Source: Trebonia sp035571275 (GTDB lineage: Bacteria; Actinomycetota; Actinomycetes; Streptosporangiales; Streptosporangiaceae). Taken from it: a DNA stretch of 64,000 nt. The stretch is taken from the NCBI GenBank assembly GCA_035571275.1, contig DATMKQ010000466.1, positions 22,494-86,493 on the forward strand. Direction: 5' to 3'. Below are positions 41,161 to 50,370 of this stretch, piece by piece. Both the position numbers and the translations under genes were made by a program. Positions within the stretch are counted from its first letter, which is position 1. Each line of letters begins with the position of its first letter. Below the pieces are notes generated by a model. The model saw nothing but the letters and a program-made list of their open reading frames with translations. It was not told the DNA's origin and made no database searches.

Positions 41161-42432
41161 TCAGGCGGTCCGCAGGGCGGCCAGCGGGCTGGTGCGGGCC
41201 GCGCGCAGCGCCGGGTATGCTCCGGCCAGCACGCCGACGACGGTGCCGATGAGCGGCGCGGGCAGCGTATAGGCCGGGTTCAGCACGGCGGTCCAGTCCT
41301 TGGCCGCCGCGGAGATGACCACGACTCCGGTGCCGATGCAGGTGCCGATCAGCCCGCCGAGCGTGCCGAGCACCGCGGCTTCCGCCAGGAACTGGGCGGC
41401 GATGTGCCGTGGCCGGGCGCCGACGGCGCGGCGCAGGCCGATCTCCTCGGTGCGCTCGAGCACCGCGACCAGCGTGGTGTTGGCGATGCCGACAGCGCCG
41501 ATCAGCAGGCTGATCAGCGCGAGTACCAGGAACAGGCTGGCCAGGTCGCCGGTCACCTCGCTCTGCAGGTTCTGCGGGTTGGGCGGCGAGGCCACCACCA
41601 GCCGGCTCGGGTCGGTGGGGAGTTCGGCGGCCGCGATCTGCTTCGCCACGGCCTGCGCCGCGCCGATCCTGGTCGCGACGACCATTTGCGCCTCATCCTG
41701 GTTCCCGATGCCCGGCTCGGGATTGGCGAAGTCGGCCAGGGCGGTGTTCTCGGGGATCAGCATGGCGCTCTCGTCGGTGACCACTCGCTGCGCGGAGCTG
41801 TAGATGCCGACGACCGTGTACGCGATGCCGTTCACGAACACCGCGGGATGGCTGGCCAGGCGCGCGGGTGCGATGCCCAGCTCGGCCGCGGTGCCGGTGT
41901 CGATCATCGCGACGTGCTGCGCGGATTCGTTCTCGTAGCTGGTCAGCGGGGAGCCGGCGACCATGGTGACGTCCATCGCCCGCACCGCGCCAGGCGAGGC
42001 CGCGAGCAGGCTAACCGTCTGGGATGCGGTCGCGGACAGGGCCAGCGAGCCGGTGAAGTTAGTGCCGTCAGGAAGCGAGACCGGCCACCAGACGCCCGCG
42101 GCGACCACCCCGTTGATGCGGTCGGCGATCGCGTCCGCGTCGGCGGGGAAGCCGATGGCCGGATTGGTTCCGGGCCGGGCCACGTCGTTGACCGGGCCGT
42201 TGTCCTGCACGTTTACCGTGGTGTCCGCGAGGATCGTGAACTGATGGGAGATCTGACCGGCCCCGGTAGCGGTCAGCCCGAGCACCGCTACGAAGGCGCC
42301 CACCCCGAGCACGGTGCCGAGCATAGTGAGCAGCGCCCGCCCGGGGCGCTGCACGATCCCCGCGACGGCCTCGCTCGCCGTGTCCCGGCCGGACAGTCGC
42401 GGCGACGGCAGACCGGTGCGGGCCCTACGCAT
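41161..42432 (-). CDS. MacB/FtsX-type ABC transporter permease
   Basis: A 423-residue permease. One helix lies at the N-terminus (RALLTMLGTVLGVGAFVAVLGLTATGAGQI), then a large periplasmic-type domain (about residues 60-280) and three helices at the C-terminus; the ERTEEIGLRRAVGARPRHIAAQFLAEAAVLG coupling segment is diagnostic of the MacB/LolC family. Such permeases do mechanotransmission rather than classical transport, exporting antibiotics, peptides or lipoproteins. It overlaps the ATPase gene by eight bases. Confidence 0.95.
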   Translation of the reverse strand: MRRARTGLPSPRLSGRDTASEAVAGIVQRPGRALLTMLGTVLGVGAFVAVLGLTATGAGQISHQFTILADTTVNVQDNGPVNDVARPGTNPAIGFPADADAIADRINGVVAAGVWWPVSLPDGTNFTGSLALSATASQTVSLLAASPGAVRAMDVTMVAGSPLTSYENESAQHVAMIDTGTAAELGIAPARLASHPAVFVNGIAYTVVGIYSSAQRVVTDESAMLIPENTALADFANPEPGIGNQDEAQMVVATRIGAAQAVAKQIAAAELPTDPSRLVVASPPNPQNLQSEVTGDLASLFLVLALISLLIGAVGIANTTLVAVLERTEEIGLRRAVGARPRHIAAQFLAEAAVLGTLGGLIGTCIGTGVVVISAAAKDWTAVLNPAYTLPAPLIGTVVGVLAGAYPALRAARTSPLAALRTA

Positions 42433-43117
42433 GGCGGGCCCCGATCCGCTCGGACAGCATCCCGTCGCTGATCGCGATCGCCCGGCGGGCGTGCGACGCG
42501 ACGTTGGCGTCGTGCGTGATCACCACGATCGTGAAGCCGGCCGCGTTGAGCTCGTCGAGCAGGTCCATCACCGTCGCCGCGTTCCTCGAGTCGAGGTTTC
42601 CTGTCGGCTCGTCACACAGCAGCAGGCTCGGCCGGTTCACCAGCGCCCGCGCGATCGCGACCCGTTGGGATTCCCCGCCCGACAACGTGGTCGGCAGCGC
42701 GTCGAGGCGGTGCCCGAGCCCGACGCCGCGCAGCGTCTCGACCGCGCGGTCGAGGCGCTGCGCCCTTGGCGTCTGGTTGTACAGCTCGGCGAGCAGCACG
42801 TTTTCCAGCGCCGTCCGGTACGGCAGCAGGTGGAAGGCCTGAAAGACGAACCCGATGCGGCTCCCGCGCAGCGCGGACCGGTCCCGGTCGCCGAGCGCGC
42901 TTGTGTCCAGCCCGTCGAGCAGGTAGGTGCCTGCCGTCGGCGCGTCGAGCAGGCCGAGCACATGGAGCAGCGTGGACTTGCCCGATCCGGACGGCCCGGT
43001 AACAGCGACATAGTCGGCCGCGTCGATCACCAGGTCCGCCGGACGCAGCGCCGGCACCGGTGGCGGGCCAGGGTAGGTGCGGGTCACTCCCCGCAACTCG
43101 ATCACGGGAGAGCTCAT
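42425..43117 (-). CDS. MacB-type ABC transporter ATPase
   Basis: A 230-residue nucleotide-binding subunit: Walker A GPSGSGKST, Q-loop VFQAFHLLPYRTALENV, signature LSGGE, Walker B LLLCDEPTGNLD and H-loop VITHD. The sequence is of the LolD/MacB group. It touches the adaptor gene (one base shared at 43117) and overlaps the permease gene, so the four genes are one operon. Confidence 0.97.
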   Translation of the reverse strand: MSSPVIELRGVTRTYPGPPPVPALRPADLVIDAADYVAVTGPSGSGKSTLLHVLGLLDAPTAGTYLLDGLDTSALGDRDRSALRGSRIGFVFQAFHLLPYRTALENVLLAELYNQTPRAQRLDRAVETLRGVGLGHRLDALPTTLSGGESQRVAIARALVNRPSLLLCDEPTGNLDSRNAATVMDLLDELNAAGFTIVVITHDANVASHARRAIAISDGMLSERIGARHA

Positions 43118-44457
43118 CAGCCGCTCACCACCACGTTCTGGCCGGCCTTGAGCGCTCCGGGTGTCACGGGCGTGACCTGCGCGTATCCGTTCTCGGAGAT
43201 GCCGGGAGTGACCGGCACCTGGGTCTGCTTGCCGTGCGCGCCGACCACGGTGACGAAGCTGGTGCCTGACGCCGTGGCGACGATCGCGGCCACCGGGACC
43301 GTGAGCACCGGTCCTTCTGTCTGCCCGGTGTCGACGGTGACCAGCACGTTCTCTCCGTTGAGCGCAGCGGCCAGCGCCGTGGTCGGGCGGACGGTGAGCG
43401 GCACGAACGGGGTCTGCCCCGAACTGTTCGACGAGCTTGAGGAGCTCGAGGAGTTGGACGAATCCGACGACGAGGACGAGGAATCCGACGACGAAGACGA
43501 GGAACTCGACGAGCTTGACCCGATGTCGACGATCGTCCCGGTCGGCACGGTCGTGGTGGCCGTGCCCAGGTTCGCCACGGTCCCTGTCGCGTGGATGCCG
43601 GTCACCTCGTCGAAGATCTGCACCTTCAGGCCGGCCTTTACCTGCGCGGCGTACGCGGGCGGCAGCTCGCCGGTCAGCGCCAGCGACCCGCGGGCGGCCA
43701 GTTCGAGGAACGGCTGCCCGGGCTGCTCGCCGGTCGCGCCGTTCACCGCGATCACCGTCGCCGGCAGCGACGGCACGAACACCACGTCCGACGCCGGCAC
43801 GCCGCCAGAGGACGGCGGGGTGTACCCGAGGTGCTCGTAATACAGGTACACCGCGTACTCGGTCGCGGAGCCGAAGTAGCCGGGCGTGTCATAACCGTCG
43901 TAGTACCCGAGCGCGGCGAGCGCTTTTTGCAGCTCGGCCACGTCCGGGCCGCTCTCGCCCGGGGTCAGGTCCCGCCACGCGGGCACCGGGCCGGTCAGCG
44001 TGAACAGCGGCTGGCCGTCGATCTCGGCGAGCTGTTCGCCGTTCTTGATCGTGTTCCCGGCCGCGACATCCAGCTTGGAGATGTACACCGGGGACGAGCT
44101 GGAGCCGGAGCCGGAGCTGTCCGCGCCGGTCCCGCCGGAGGACGGCGCGCTGGGGTACACGTCGTACTCGGTCGCCGGATAAATGACGCCGCGCATCTGG
44201 ACCGACGATGTCAGGATCTGAGAGACGACCTGCGCCGTGGTCACCGTGGGCGCGGGCGGCGCGGTGTCCGCGGCGAGCTGCGCGGGAGACTTCACGAACG
44301 AGGCGCCGATCAGCCCGCCGACGGCAAGCAGGCCGGCGCCGGTGCCCACCCCGATCAATACGTTCCGTCGGCGGGCCAGCCGCGACCGGCGCGCTGATCG
44401 CCCGCGGTCGCCTTCAGAAGTACCGCTCTCCTTGGCCGGAGAGCCCAGTTGGGTCAC
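43117..44457 (-). CDS. HlyD-like membrane-fusion adaptor with peptidoglycan-binding domain
   Basis: A 446-residue protein. A single helix (RNVLIGVGTGAGLLAVGGLIGASF) anchors it; the external part has an HlyD/biotinyl-lipoyl-like half motif (KLDVAAGNTIKNGEQLAEIDGQPLF), an inserted peptidoglycan-binding domain (TPGESGPDVAELQKALAALGYYDGYDTPGYFGSATEYAVYLY) and a beta-barrel domain with a run of about 33 Ser with some Asp/Asn. GTG at 44457 follows GGGGAGG and is the supported start. It likely links the MacB-type permease to the cell wall. First gene of the operon, divergent from a two-component system. Confidence 0.93.
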   Translation of the reverse strand: MTQLGSPAKESGTSEGDRGRSARRSRLARRRNVLIGVGTGAGLLAVGGLIGASFVKSPAQLAADTAPPAPTVTTAQVVSQILTSSVQMRGVIYPATEYDVYPSAPSSGGTGADSSGSGSSSSPVYISKLDVAAGNTIKNGEQLAEIDGQPLFTLTGPVPAWRDLTPGESGPDVAELQKALAALGYYDGYDTPGYFGSATEYAVYLYYEHLGYTPPSSGGVPASDVVFVPSLPATVIAVNGATGEQPGQPFLELAARGSLALTGELPPAYAAQVKAGLKVQIFDEVTGIHATGTVANLGTATTTVPTGTIVDIGSSSSSSSSSSSDSSSSSSDSSNSSSSSSSSNSSGQTPFVPLTVRPTTALAAALNGENVLVTVDTGQTEGPVLTVPVAAIVATASGTSFVTVVGAHGKQTQVPVTPGISENGYAQVTPVTPGALKAGQNVVVSG

Positions 44458-44641
44458 AGGATCCTCCCCTGATCGGGTGCGGAGTTTCCTCCGCTGACGG
44501 GTGCCAATCCTGCGGGGCGGATCTGCAGTGGGTGCGGGAGAACTGTGTGAGCTCCATGTCAATGCCGGCGCACGGTCGGCTCACACGAAACTTGCAGGTT
44601 TCTCTCACGCGGTGTTCACCGCGCGGTGCTGCGATGATGCG
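44458..44641. promoter_or_regulatory. Divergent promoter region of exporter and two-component system
   Basis: A 184-base gap. It includes the inverted repeat GTGTGAGC (44545-44552) and GCTCACAC (44579-44586) and a further TCTCACGCGGTG. The regulator encoded to the right is the natural candidate to bind here. Confidence 0.45.
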
Positions 44642-45370
44642 GTGATTGCCGGTGACAGTGCCAGCCTGCTCGTAGTGGACGACGAGCACTTCCTGCGGGA
44701 CGCGGTAGCGGCTTCGTTGCGTTTTCTCGGGTTCGAGGTGACTTCGGCGGACAACGGGACCGAAGCGCTCCGGCTCGCCCGTGACAAGCCCTTCGACCTG
44801 GTGATCCTGGACGTGATGCTGCCGGACATCGACGGGTTCGAGATCGTCAGGAGGCTGCGCAGGGACGGGAACCTCGTTCCCGTGATCTTCCTGACCGCGA
44901 AGGATGCCAAGGAAGACAAGGTCAACGGGCTCACCATCGGTGGTGACGACTACATGACCAAGCCGTTCGGCCTGGAAGAGCTCGCCGCCCGGGTCCGCAC
45001 CGTGCTGCGCCGTACCCGCCCGGCCCGCGCCGATCCGGTGCTGACCTTCGCCGACCTCACCCTCGACCAGGACAGCTACGAGGTCAAACGGGCCGGGCGC
45101 GGAATCGACCTGTCGCCCACTGAGTTCCGGCTGCTGCGCTACTTCATACTGAACCCGGGCCGGGTGCTCACCCGCACCCAGCTCCTCGACCACGTGTGGG
45201 ATTACGACTTCGGCGGGTCGAGCACGGTCGTGTCAACGTACGTGGCCTACTTGCGGCGCAAGCTGGCGAGCACCGGACCCGACCTGATTCACACCCAGCG
45301 GGCTGTCGGCTACTGCCTGCGCCTGCCGCGGCCGGACGATCCGGGGGAGCCCGATGATGAGACACCCTAA
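44642..45370 (+). CDS. OmpR-family response regulator
   Basis: A 242-residue regulator: receiver with D13-D14, phosphoacceptor D57 (VILDVMLPD) and lysine in MTKPFGLEEL, then a winged helix (LSPTEFRLLRYFILNPGRVLTRTQLLDHVWDYDFGGSSTVVSTYVAYLRRKL). I choose GTG at 44642; the frame is open further upstream but the extra residues do not match the family. Its end overlaps the kinase start by 17 bases. Located divergent from the MacB-type exporter operon, which it probably controls. Confidence 0.94.
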   Translation: MIAGDSASLLVVDDEHFLRDAVAASLRFLGFEVTSADNGTEALRLARDKPFDLVILDVMLPDIDGFEIVRRLRRDGNLVPVIFLTAKDAKEDKVNGLTIGGDDYMTKPFGLEELAARVRTVLRRTRPARADPVLTFADLTLDQDSYEVKRAGRGIDLSPTEFRLLRYFILNPGRVLTRTQLLDHVWDYDFGGSSTVVSTYVAYLRRKLASTGPDLIHTQRAVGYCLRLPRPDDPGEPDDETP

Positions 45371-46952
45371 GGCGCTAGTGAGCCGGCTGTGGCGCGCCCA
45401 GCTGCGCCTCAAGGTGATGGCTGGCGTCGTGATCGTCACGCTGGTGGCGCTCGTCGCGTTCGACGTCGCCGCGGTCAGCGTCATGCGCCGGAACCTGCTC
45501 AGCCAGACCGACGCCAACTTGCAGGTGGCGCTGACGCTGACCAAGCCCATGCTGGCCAGGATCCTGGGGCCGCCGCCGGGCCAGGTGTTTCAACAAGGAC
45601 GCGCGGTCGCCGCGGGTGCCGCGGTCCCCTTGTCACGCAAAGCACCCAACTTCATCGCGCTCGCCGGCGCGTTCGACATGGTCTTCCTGCCAAGCCGTGG
45701 CGCCCAGATAATGCTGCAAGAAGCCGCGGGCGGGAAAGCGGGCGGCGTCAACTGGACACTGTCGCCAGTGGCCGCCAAGGTCGCCCTCGCGCCTGGCCCG
45801 CACACGGTGGCCGCCCAGCCCGGGAGCGCGTTGATCCGCACCGAGTCCGTCCACGTCAAAGGCGGTTCGCTCGTCGTCGGCGCCAATCTGGACCAAGTCG
45901 ACACGACGATGGGCCAGTTCGAGCTGGTCGTGTTGTTCGGTTCGATCGCCATCGTGCTCCTCATCGGCTTCGGTGTGTTCCTCGTGCTGCGCCGCGGCCT
46001 GCGGCCGATCGAGACGATGGCAGCGCAGGCCGACCGGATCACGGCAGGCGACCTGACCGAGCGGGTGACCCCGCACAGCCCGCGCAGCGAGGTGGGCAGG
46101 CTCGGCACCGCGCTCAACGGGATGCTGGCCAGGATCGAGGCCAGCGTGGACGAGCGCGAGGCCAGCCAGGAGCAGATGCGCCGGTTCTTCGCCGACGCGA
46201 GCCACGAACTGCGCACCCCGTTGGCCTCGCTGCGCGCCAACGCCGAGCTGTACCAGCAGGGCGCGCTGGCCAGCCCGGACCAGGTGGATGAGGTGATGCG
46301 CCGGATCACGCTGGAGACGCGGCGGATGGGCCGGCTAGTCGACGACATGCTGCGCCTGGCGCGGCTCGGCCAGGCTCCCGGCCAGTATCGCGAGCCGGTC
46401 GACCTCACCGCCCTGATCAGGGACTCCGCGGAGCGAGTGGGCATCGCCGACCCCGCCAGGGTCTGGCGGACGGACATCGCCGACGGCCTGGCCACGGTCG
46501 GCGACGAGGAACTGCTCCGCCGCGCGGTGGACAACCTGCTCACCAACGTGCTCGTGCACACCCCGCGGGACGCGACAGGGACGATCACGGCCTCCGCCGC
46601 CGACGGGATGGTCACGGTCGAGGTCAGCGACGACGGCCCGGGCGTGCCGCCCGACCGGCTGCCGCACATCTTCGAGCGCTTCTACCGGGCCGGGGCGCGG
46701 CCGTCCCGGCCCGGCTCAGGCCTCGGCCTGGCGATCGCCGCCGAGATCGCGACGGCTCACGGCGGCACCGCGCAAGCGGCGTCGGCCGCGCCGCAGGGGC
46801 TGGCCGTCACGCTGACCGTTCCCCAGGAGGCCAGGGCGGCCACGGGGGGACGGGTAGTCCCTCTGTTCGCAGGGGAGATCGCTCCCTACCAGAGCGCCTC
46901 TCCACCCAGCCTCAGCCCCGTCTCACCATTCGAGATACATGACATGTCATAG
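45354..46952 (+). CDS. Sensor histidine kinase with HAMP domain
   Basis: A 532-residue kinase with two membrane helices (about 20-42 and 185-207) bounding an external sensor domain, a HAMP domain (LRRGLRPIETMAAQADRITAGDLTERV), phosphoacceptor H284 in DASHELRTPLASL and an ATPase domain with DNLLTNVLVHTP, VSDDGPGVPPDRLPHIFERF and GSGLGLAIAAEI. It is the partner of the regulator that overlaps it. The sensor may detect the compound exported by the adjacent ABC system. Confidence 0.95.
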   Translation: MMRHPKALVSRLWRAQLRLKVMAGVVIVTLVALVAFDVAAVSVMRRNLLSQTDANLQVALTLTKPMLARILGPPPGQVFQQGRAVAAGAAVPLSRKAPNFIALAGAFDMVFLPSRGAQIMLQEAAGGKAGGVNWTLSPVAAKVALAPGPHTVAAQPGSALIRTESVHVKGGSLVVGANLDQVDTTMGQFELVVLFGSIAIVLLIGFGVFLVLRRGLRPIETMAAQADRITAGDLTERVTPHSPRSEVGRLGTALNGMLARIEASVDEREASQEQMRRFFADASHELRTPLASLRANAELYQQGALASPDQVDEVMRRITLETRRMGRLVDDMLRLARLGQAPGQYREPVDLTALIRDSAERVGIADPARVWRTDIADGLATVGDEELLRRAVDNLLTNVLVHTPRDATGTITASAADGMVTVEVSDDGPGVPPDRLPHIFERFYRAGARPSRPGSGLGLAIAAEIATAHGGTAQAASAAPQGLAVTLTVPQEARAATGGRVVPLFAGEIAPYQSASPPSLSPVSPFEIHDMS

Positions 46953-47106
46953 GGCAACAGCGCGCCCTCCGAAACGGGCAAATCAGGCGTGTAGAGGTAC
47001 GTCTTTTGCCTTAAGTCAGTAAGTGACCAGGTTGTGGCTGCGTGTGAGGGGCCGGGCGGGGCCGGGGATGGGATTTGGCTCCCGCCGTTCGGGATGACTC
47101 GAATGA

Positions 47107-47886
47107 TCAGCCGGTGCGGGACCGGAGGATGTCGTCCAGGACAGGACCTGGTGCGGCGGCTGGCTCCGCGAACCATTCCCGGCCGGCGAACAGCGCGAAC
47201 ACCGGGGCGGGCAGCCTGACCGCGAATCGGAACAGCCGCGACGCCCGGCCACGTCCGTTGACCGGTGAGCGGTGCGCGGCCAGCGCGGCCTGCTTGCGCG
47301 CGGCGTAGCGGCGCACGTTCACCCGGTGCGTGATCGCGGCGCGGGGCGTGCCGGCGGACCTCGCTTCTGCCACCGTGTACCGGGCAACCAGGCGCAGTCC
47401 GCGCAAGATGGTGACGCCGCGGACCGCCAGTTCCCGCGGCACGGTTGCCTCGATGACCCGGACGCCAGCCAGTTCGGCGGCGAGAGTGCCGACCTCATGC
47501 ACCTTCACGTGGTCGCGGTGGTGGTACCCGCCTTCGGGGTCGTAGCTCAGCAGCAGGTCGGCCTGCTCCTCGCGGAGCAGCGCGGCGAGCTTCGCGGCCG
47601 CCTCGGCCGCGTCGGCGCGGGCGAATCGCGCCCGGCCGGGCGGGTCGGGGTAGAGGACGGGTCCGTGGCCGCTGTCGGCGTAGCCGAGGTGCTCGGCCCG
47701 CGCGGCGCCCAGGATCGCGGCACTGGCGCGGAACTCGTCCAGCCTGCTGTTCGGCTCCTCCATGGCACCGTCACAGGCGACCACGATCACCACCCGGTGC
47801 CCCTGGGCGGCCAGCTTGGCCAGCGTCCCGCCGGTGAGCAGCACCTCATCGTCGGGATGAGCATGGAACGCCACGACCGTCGCCAT
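47107..47886 (-). CDS. PIG-L/LmbE-family zinc deacetylase
   Basis: A 259-residue enzyme with the zinc motif AHPDDE (residues 9-14) and HHRDHVKVH further on. The family removes N-acetyl groups from sugars, for example in mycothiol synthesis (MshB) or antibiotic glycosides. Features between (GYADSGHGPVLYPDPPG) do not clearly point to MshB. ATG at 47886 (MATVVAFHAHPDDE) is the start; the longer frame to 47985 runs across the terminator hairpin of the gene before. Substrate unknown. Confidence 0.92.
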   Translation of the reverse strand: MATVVAFHAHPDDEVLLTGGTLAKLAAQGHRVVIVVACDGAMEEPNSRLDEFRASAAILGAARAEHLGYADSGHGPVLYPDPPGRARFARADAAEAAAKLAALLREEQADLLLSYDPEGGYHHRDHVKVHEVGTLAAELAGVRVIEATVPRELAVRGVTILRGLRLVARYTVAEARSAGTPRAAITHRVNVRRYAARKQAALAAHRSPVNGRGRASRLFRFAVRLPAPVFALFAGREWFAEPAAAPGPVLDDILRSRTG

Positions 47887-47943
47887 GATCACCAGCCTGA
47901 CATGCCGTGGCGCGCGCTGTCCCCCACCCCGGCGGTACAGCAT

Positions 47944-47992
47944 GAGGGCTGTGGCCCAGATCCCCGGAGAAGAGGCATGGTCCACAGCCCTC
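47944..47992. terminator. Hairpin terminator
   Basis: Perfect 11-base stem (GAGGGCTGTGG at 47944-47954 and complement at 47982-47992), 27-base loop, directly after the DUF1707 gene stop on the minus strand. Confidence 0.6.
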
Positions 47993-47994
47993 GG

Positions 47995-48447
47995 TTAGCG
48001 GTCGCGGTGGATGTGCGACGCGCGGCTGACGAACACGACGGCCAGGGCGATGACGGCGACCCAGAACCATGGCACGAAGAAGGCGGCGACGGTGTGCCCC
48101 ACCGCGATCGCGAGCGCGATGACGAGCACCACGACCAGGAGCGGGCGCGCGCCGCCGTGGCGCCGGCGCCGGTAGGGGACCGCCGGGCCGTTCGGGCCGC
48201 CCATCCCTGAGGCCCCCGCCGGCTCAGGGTCGGGCAGGTCGTCGAACAGGCCGTCGAGGTCGCCTCGGGTCTTGGCCGCCATCGCCCGGCCGACCCGCTC
48301 GTCGAACTCGGCCTGGTCGAGCCGGCCGTCGCTGTAGTGTGCGGCGAGACGTTCGGTGACCGCGTTGCGCTCCGCGTCCGAGACGCGGATGTGCTGGTCG
48401 GAGTAGCGTACGCGGCGCGACCACTGCTGGCTGGATGTCGATGACAT
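47995..48447 (-). CDS. DUF1707 domain membrane protein
   Basis: A 150-residue protein. The N-terminal DUF1707 domain (IRVSDAERNAVTERLAAHYSDGRLDQAEFDERVGRAMAAKTRGDLDGLFDDLP) is clear, followed by a Gly/Arg-rich linker and two close membrane helices. DUF1707 proteins are found beside PspC and LiaRS-type genes in actinobacteria, as here. Thought to belong to envelope stress responses; precise role unknown. It follows the small PspC gene by 12 bases on the same strand. Confidence 0.93.
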   Translation of the reverse strand: MSSTSSQQWSRRVRYSDQHIRVSDAERNAVTERLAAHYSDGRLDQAEFDERVGRAMAAKTRGDLDGLFDDLPDPEPAGASGMGGPNGPAVPYRRRRHGGARPLLVVVLVIALAIAVGHTVAAFFVPWFWVAVIALAVVFVSRASHIHRDR

Positions 48448-48459
48448 GGCGCGGGTCTC

Positions 48460-48756
48460 CTAACGGCTTCCGTGCTGCAGGGAGTCGAGCAGCGAGCTTG
48501 CGATCGATTCGTCGGTGCCCTCTTCCGGGATGAGCAGCAGCCCGGCCAGGTAGGCCGGGATGCCGGCGCCGCCGAGGAAGGTGAGGATGACGAAGGCGAT
48601 GCGGACGAGCGTGACGTCCACGTCGAGGTAGTCGGCGATTCCGGCGGCGACGCCGGCCAGCATGCGTCCGTCGTAAGCGCGGCGGAGCGGCGGGCGGCGG
48701 CGGGCCTGGGTCTCCGGCATGGGCTGCGATTCCGTGGTGTCTGTGTAAGTGCTCAT
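48460..48756 (-). CDS. PspC domain protein
   Basis: A 98-residue protein with a PspC domain: LRRAYDGRMLAGVAAGIADYLDVDVTLVRIAFVILTFLGGAGIPAYLAGLLLIPEEG. One re-entrant or two short helices. PspC proteins act in phage-shock-type envelope stress signalling. It is divergent from a kinase that itself carries a PspC domain, which suggests one stress module. Confidence 0.94.
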   Translation of the reverse strand: MSTYTDTTESQPMPETQARRRPPLRRAYDGRMLAGVAAGIADYLDVDVTLVRIAFVILTFLGGAGIPAYLAGLLLIPEEGTDESIASSLLDSLQHGSR

Positions 48757-48909
48757 GGCTCAAGCCTGCGGCCTCGTGCCGCGCGGGGGTATGGGGATCT
48801 GCCCTGGCGCGACCCTGATCCGGCTGCTTGCGACCCTGAGGCCGGGTCAGGCATTGATGGGGGAAAGCCCGGATAGCCCCGACCGGGTGATACAGGTGAT
48901 GATGGTCAT

Positions 48910-50370
48910 GTGCAGCAGGATCCAAGCCAACCGTCGTGGCCGCCGTTCCGGTTTGATGAGCCGGACGGCCCGGACGCGCGCTCCGACCGCCGTCCCCGCC
49001 ACTTTGGCGGCAGGCACGGCTGGCACGACGACGGTGCCTGGCACGGCCCTGAGGCCTGGGGAAACCGGAGGGCGCGGATGCGCCACCGCGGCGACGGTCA
49101 GCCGCTGCGGCGTGACCCGCAGGACCGCCTGCTTGGCGGTGTCGCGGCCGGCATCGCCGCCTGGCGCGGCTTCAGCCCCACATCTGTTCGCATCGTGCTC
49201 ACGGTGATCGCGCTGTTCACCGGGGGGTGGGCGATCCCGCTGTACTGCGCCGCCTGGCTGTTGATCCCCGCCAGGGACGCGGAAACGAGCATCGGCGCCC
49301 GAGCACGGCACGACTCGGCGGGCATTACGCTGGCCGTCGGCCTTGGCTCGCTGCTGTGCGTGATCTTGCTGCTCGCGGGCGTGCTGAACAACAACGTGGT
49401 CGCCACCTACGGTTGGCCGCAGGTGGTCAGCTTGCTGTGCCTGACGCTCATCTGGCGTAACGCGCCGGATAGCGAGCAGGAGGCGATTCGGCACCTCGTC
49501 GAGCCGTTGGAAAGCCTGAGCACCGGGGGTGGCCAGACCCGGCGGCTGTCGGTGATCCGCCTGGTGGTGGCCGCCTTGCTGCTGGCCGGGGGGCTCGGCT
49601 GGCTGGTGGAGTCGCACGAGAAGCTCTCATACCTGGCCGCCCCGCTAGGTGGCGTGGTCCTGGTCGCGGGCGGGCTCGTGCTCCTGCTCGGGCCGTGGTG
49701 GCTGCGGATAGCCCGCGATCTGATGGTGGAACGGCAGGCGCGGGCAAGGGCCGAGGAACGGGCCGACATGGCCGCCAGCCTGCACGACTCGGTGCTGCAG
49801 ACGCTCGCGCTCATCCAGCGGCGCGCCGACGATCCGCAGCAGGTCGTCCAGCTGGCTCGCGCGCAGGAGCGGGACCTGAGGTCCTGGCTGTTCGAGGGGC
49901 GGGTCCCCGGGGAGTCCGACGCGACGTCGTTCGGGGACGGGATCCGCCAGATCCAGCGGGACGTCGAGGCGAGGCACGGGATTCCCGTCGAGGTGGTCAC
50001 CGTCGGGGACTGCCCGTTGGACGACGACATCGGCGCGCTGCTCGCCGCGGCCCGCGAGGCCACCGTGAACGCCGCGAAGTGGTCCGGTGCCAGTGTCATC
50101 TCGCTGTACGCCGAGGTCGAGCCGGACACCGTGGAGGTGGCGGTCAGGGACCGCGGGAAGGGCTTCGACCCGGACGCGGTGCCAGGTGACCGCAAGGGGC
50201 TGGCCGAGTCGATCCACCGCCGGATGTCCCGGCACGGCGGCTCGGCGGCGGTCAACTCGGCGCCGGGCGAGGGCACGAAGGTGACGCTTCGGCTGCCGCG
50301 AACGGATACTCCCGCGCCGGGTCCGACTGATGGGACGGGTGAGGTGCAGGGCAAGGGGAGGCGTCGGTGA
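48910..50370 (+). CDS. PspC-domain sensor histidine kinase (LiaS-like)
   Basis: A 486-residue kinase. After a His/Asp/Arg-rich N-terminus comes a PspC domain (LLGGVAAGIAAWRGFSPTSVRIVLTVIALFTGGWAIPLYCAAWLLIP, about 74-120), then four or five further membrane helices, and a HisKA_3 kinase with phosphoacceptor H292 in SLHDSVLQTLALI and ATPase motifs REATVNAAKWSG and DRGKGFDP. GTG at 48910 is the start. The stop overlaps the regulator start (GTGA). It would sense membrane stress through PspC. Confidence 0.94.
   Translation: MQQDPSQPSWPPFRFDEPDGPDARSDRRPRHFGGRHGWHDDGAWHGPEAWGNRRARMRHRGDGQPLRRDPQDRLLGGVAAGIAAWRGFSPTSVRIVLTVIALFTGGWAIPLYCAAWLLIPARDAETSIGARARHDSAGITLAVGLGSLLCVILLLAGVLNNNVVATYGWPQVVSLLCLTLIWRNAPDSEQEAIRHLVEPLESLSTGGGQTRRLSVIRLVVAALLLAGGLGWLVESHEKLSYLAAPLGGVVLVAGGLVLLLGPWWLRIARDLMVERQARARAEERADMAASLHDSVLQTLALIQRRADDPQQVVQLARAQERDLRSWLFEGRVPGESDATSFGDGIRQIQRDVEARHGIPVEVVTVGDCPLDDDIGALLAAAREATVNAAKWSGASVISLYAEVEPDTVEVAVRDRGKGFDPDAVPGDRKGLAESIHRRMSRHGGSAAVNSAPGEGTKVTLRLPRTDTPAPGPTDGTGEVQGKGRRR

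Noticed and set aside
43400..43530. A strikingly acidic Asp/Glu run on the plus strand.
   Set aside because: It is the antisense of the poly-serine run of the HlyD-like adaptor, not a protein.
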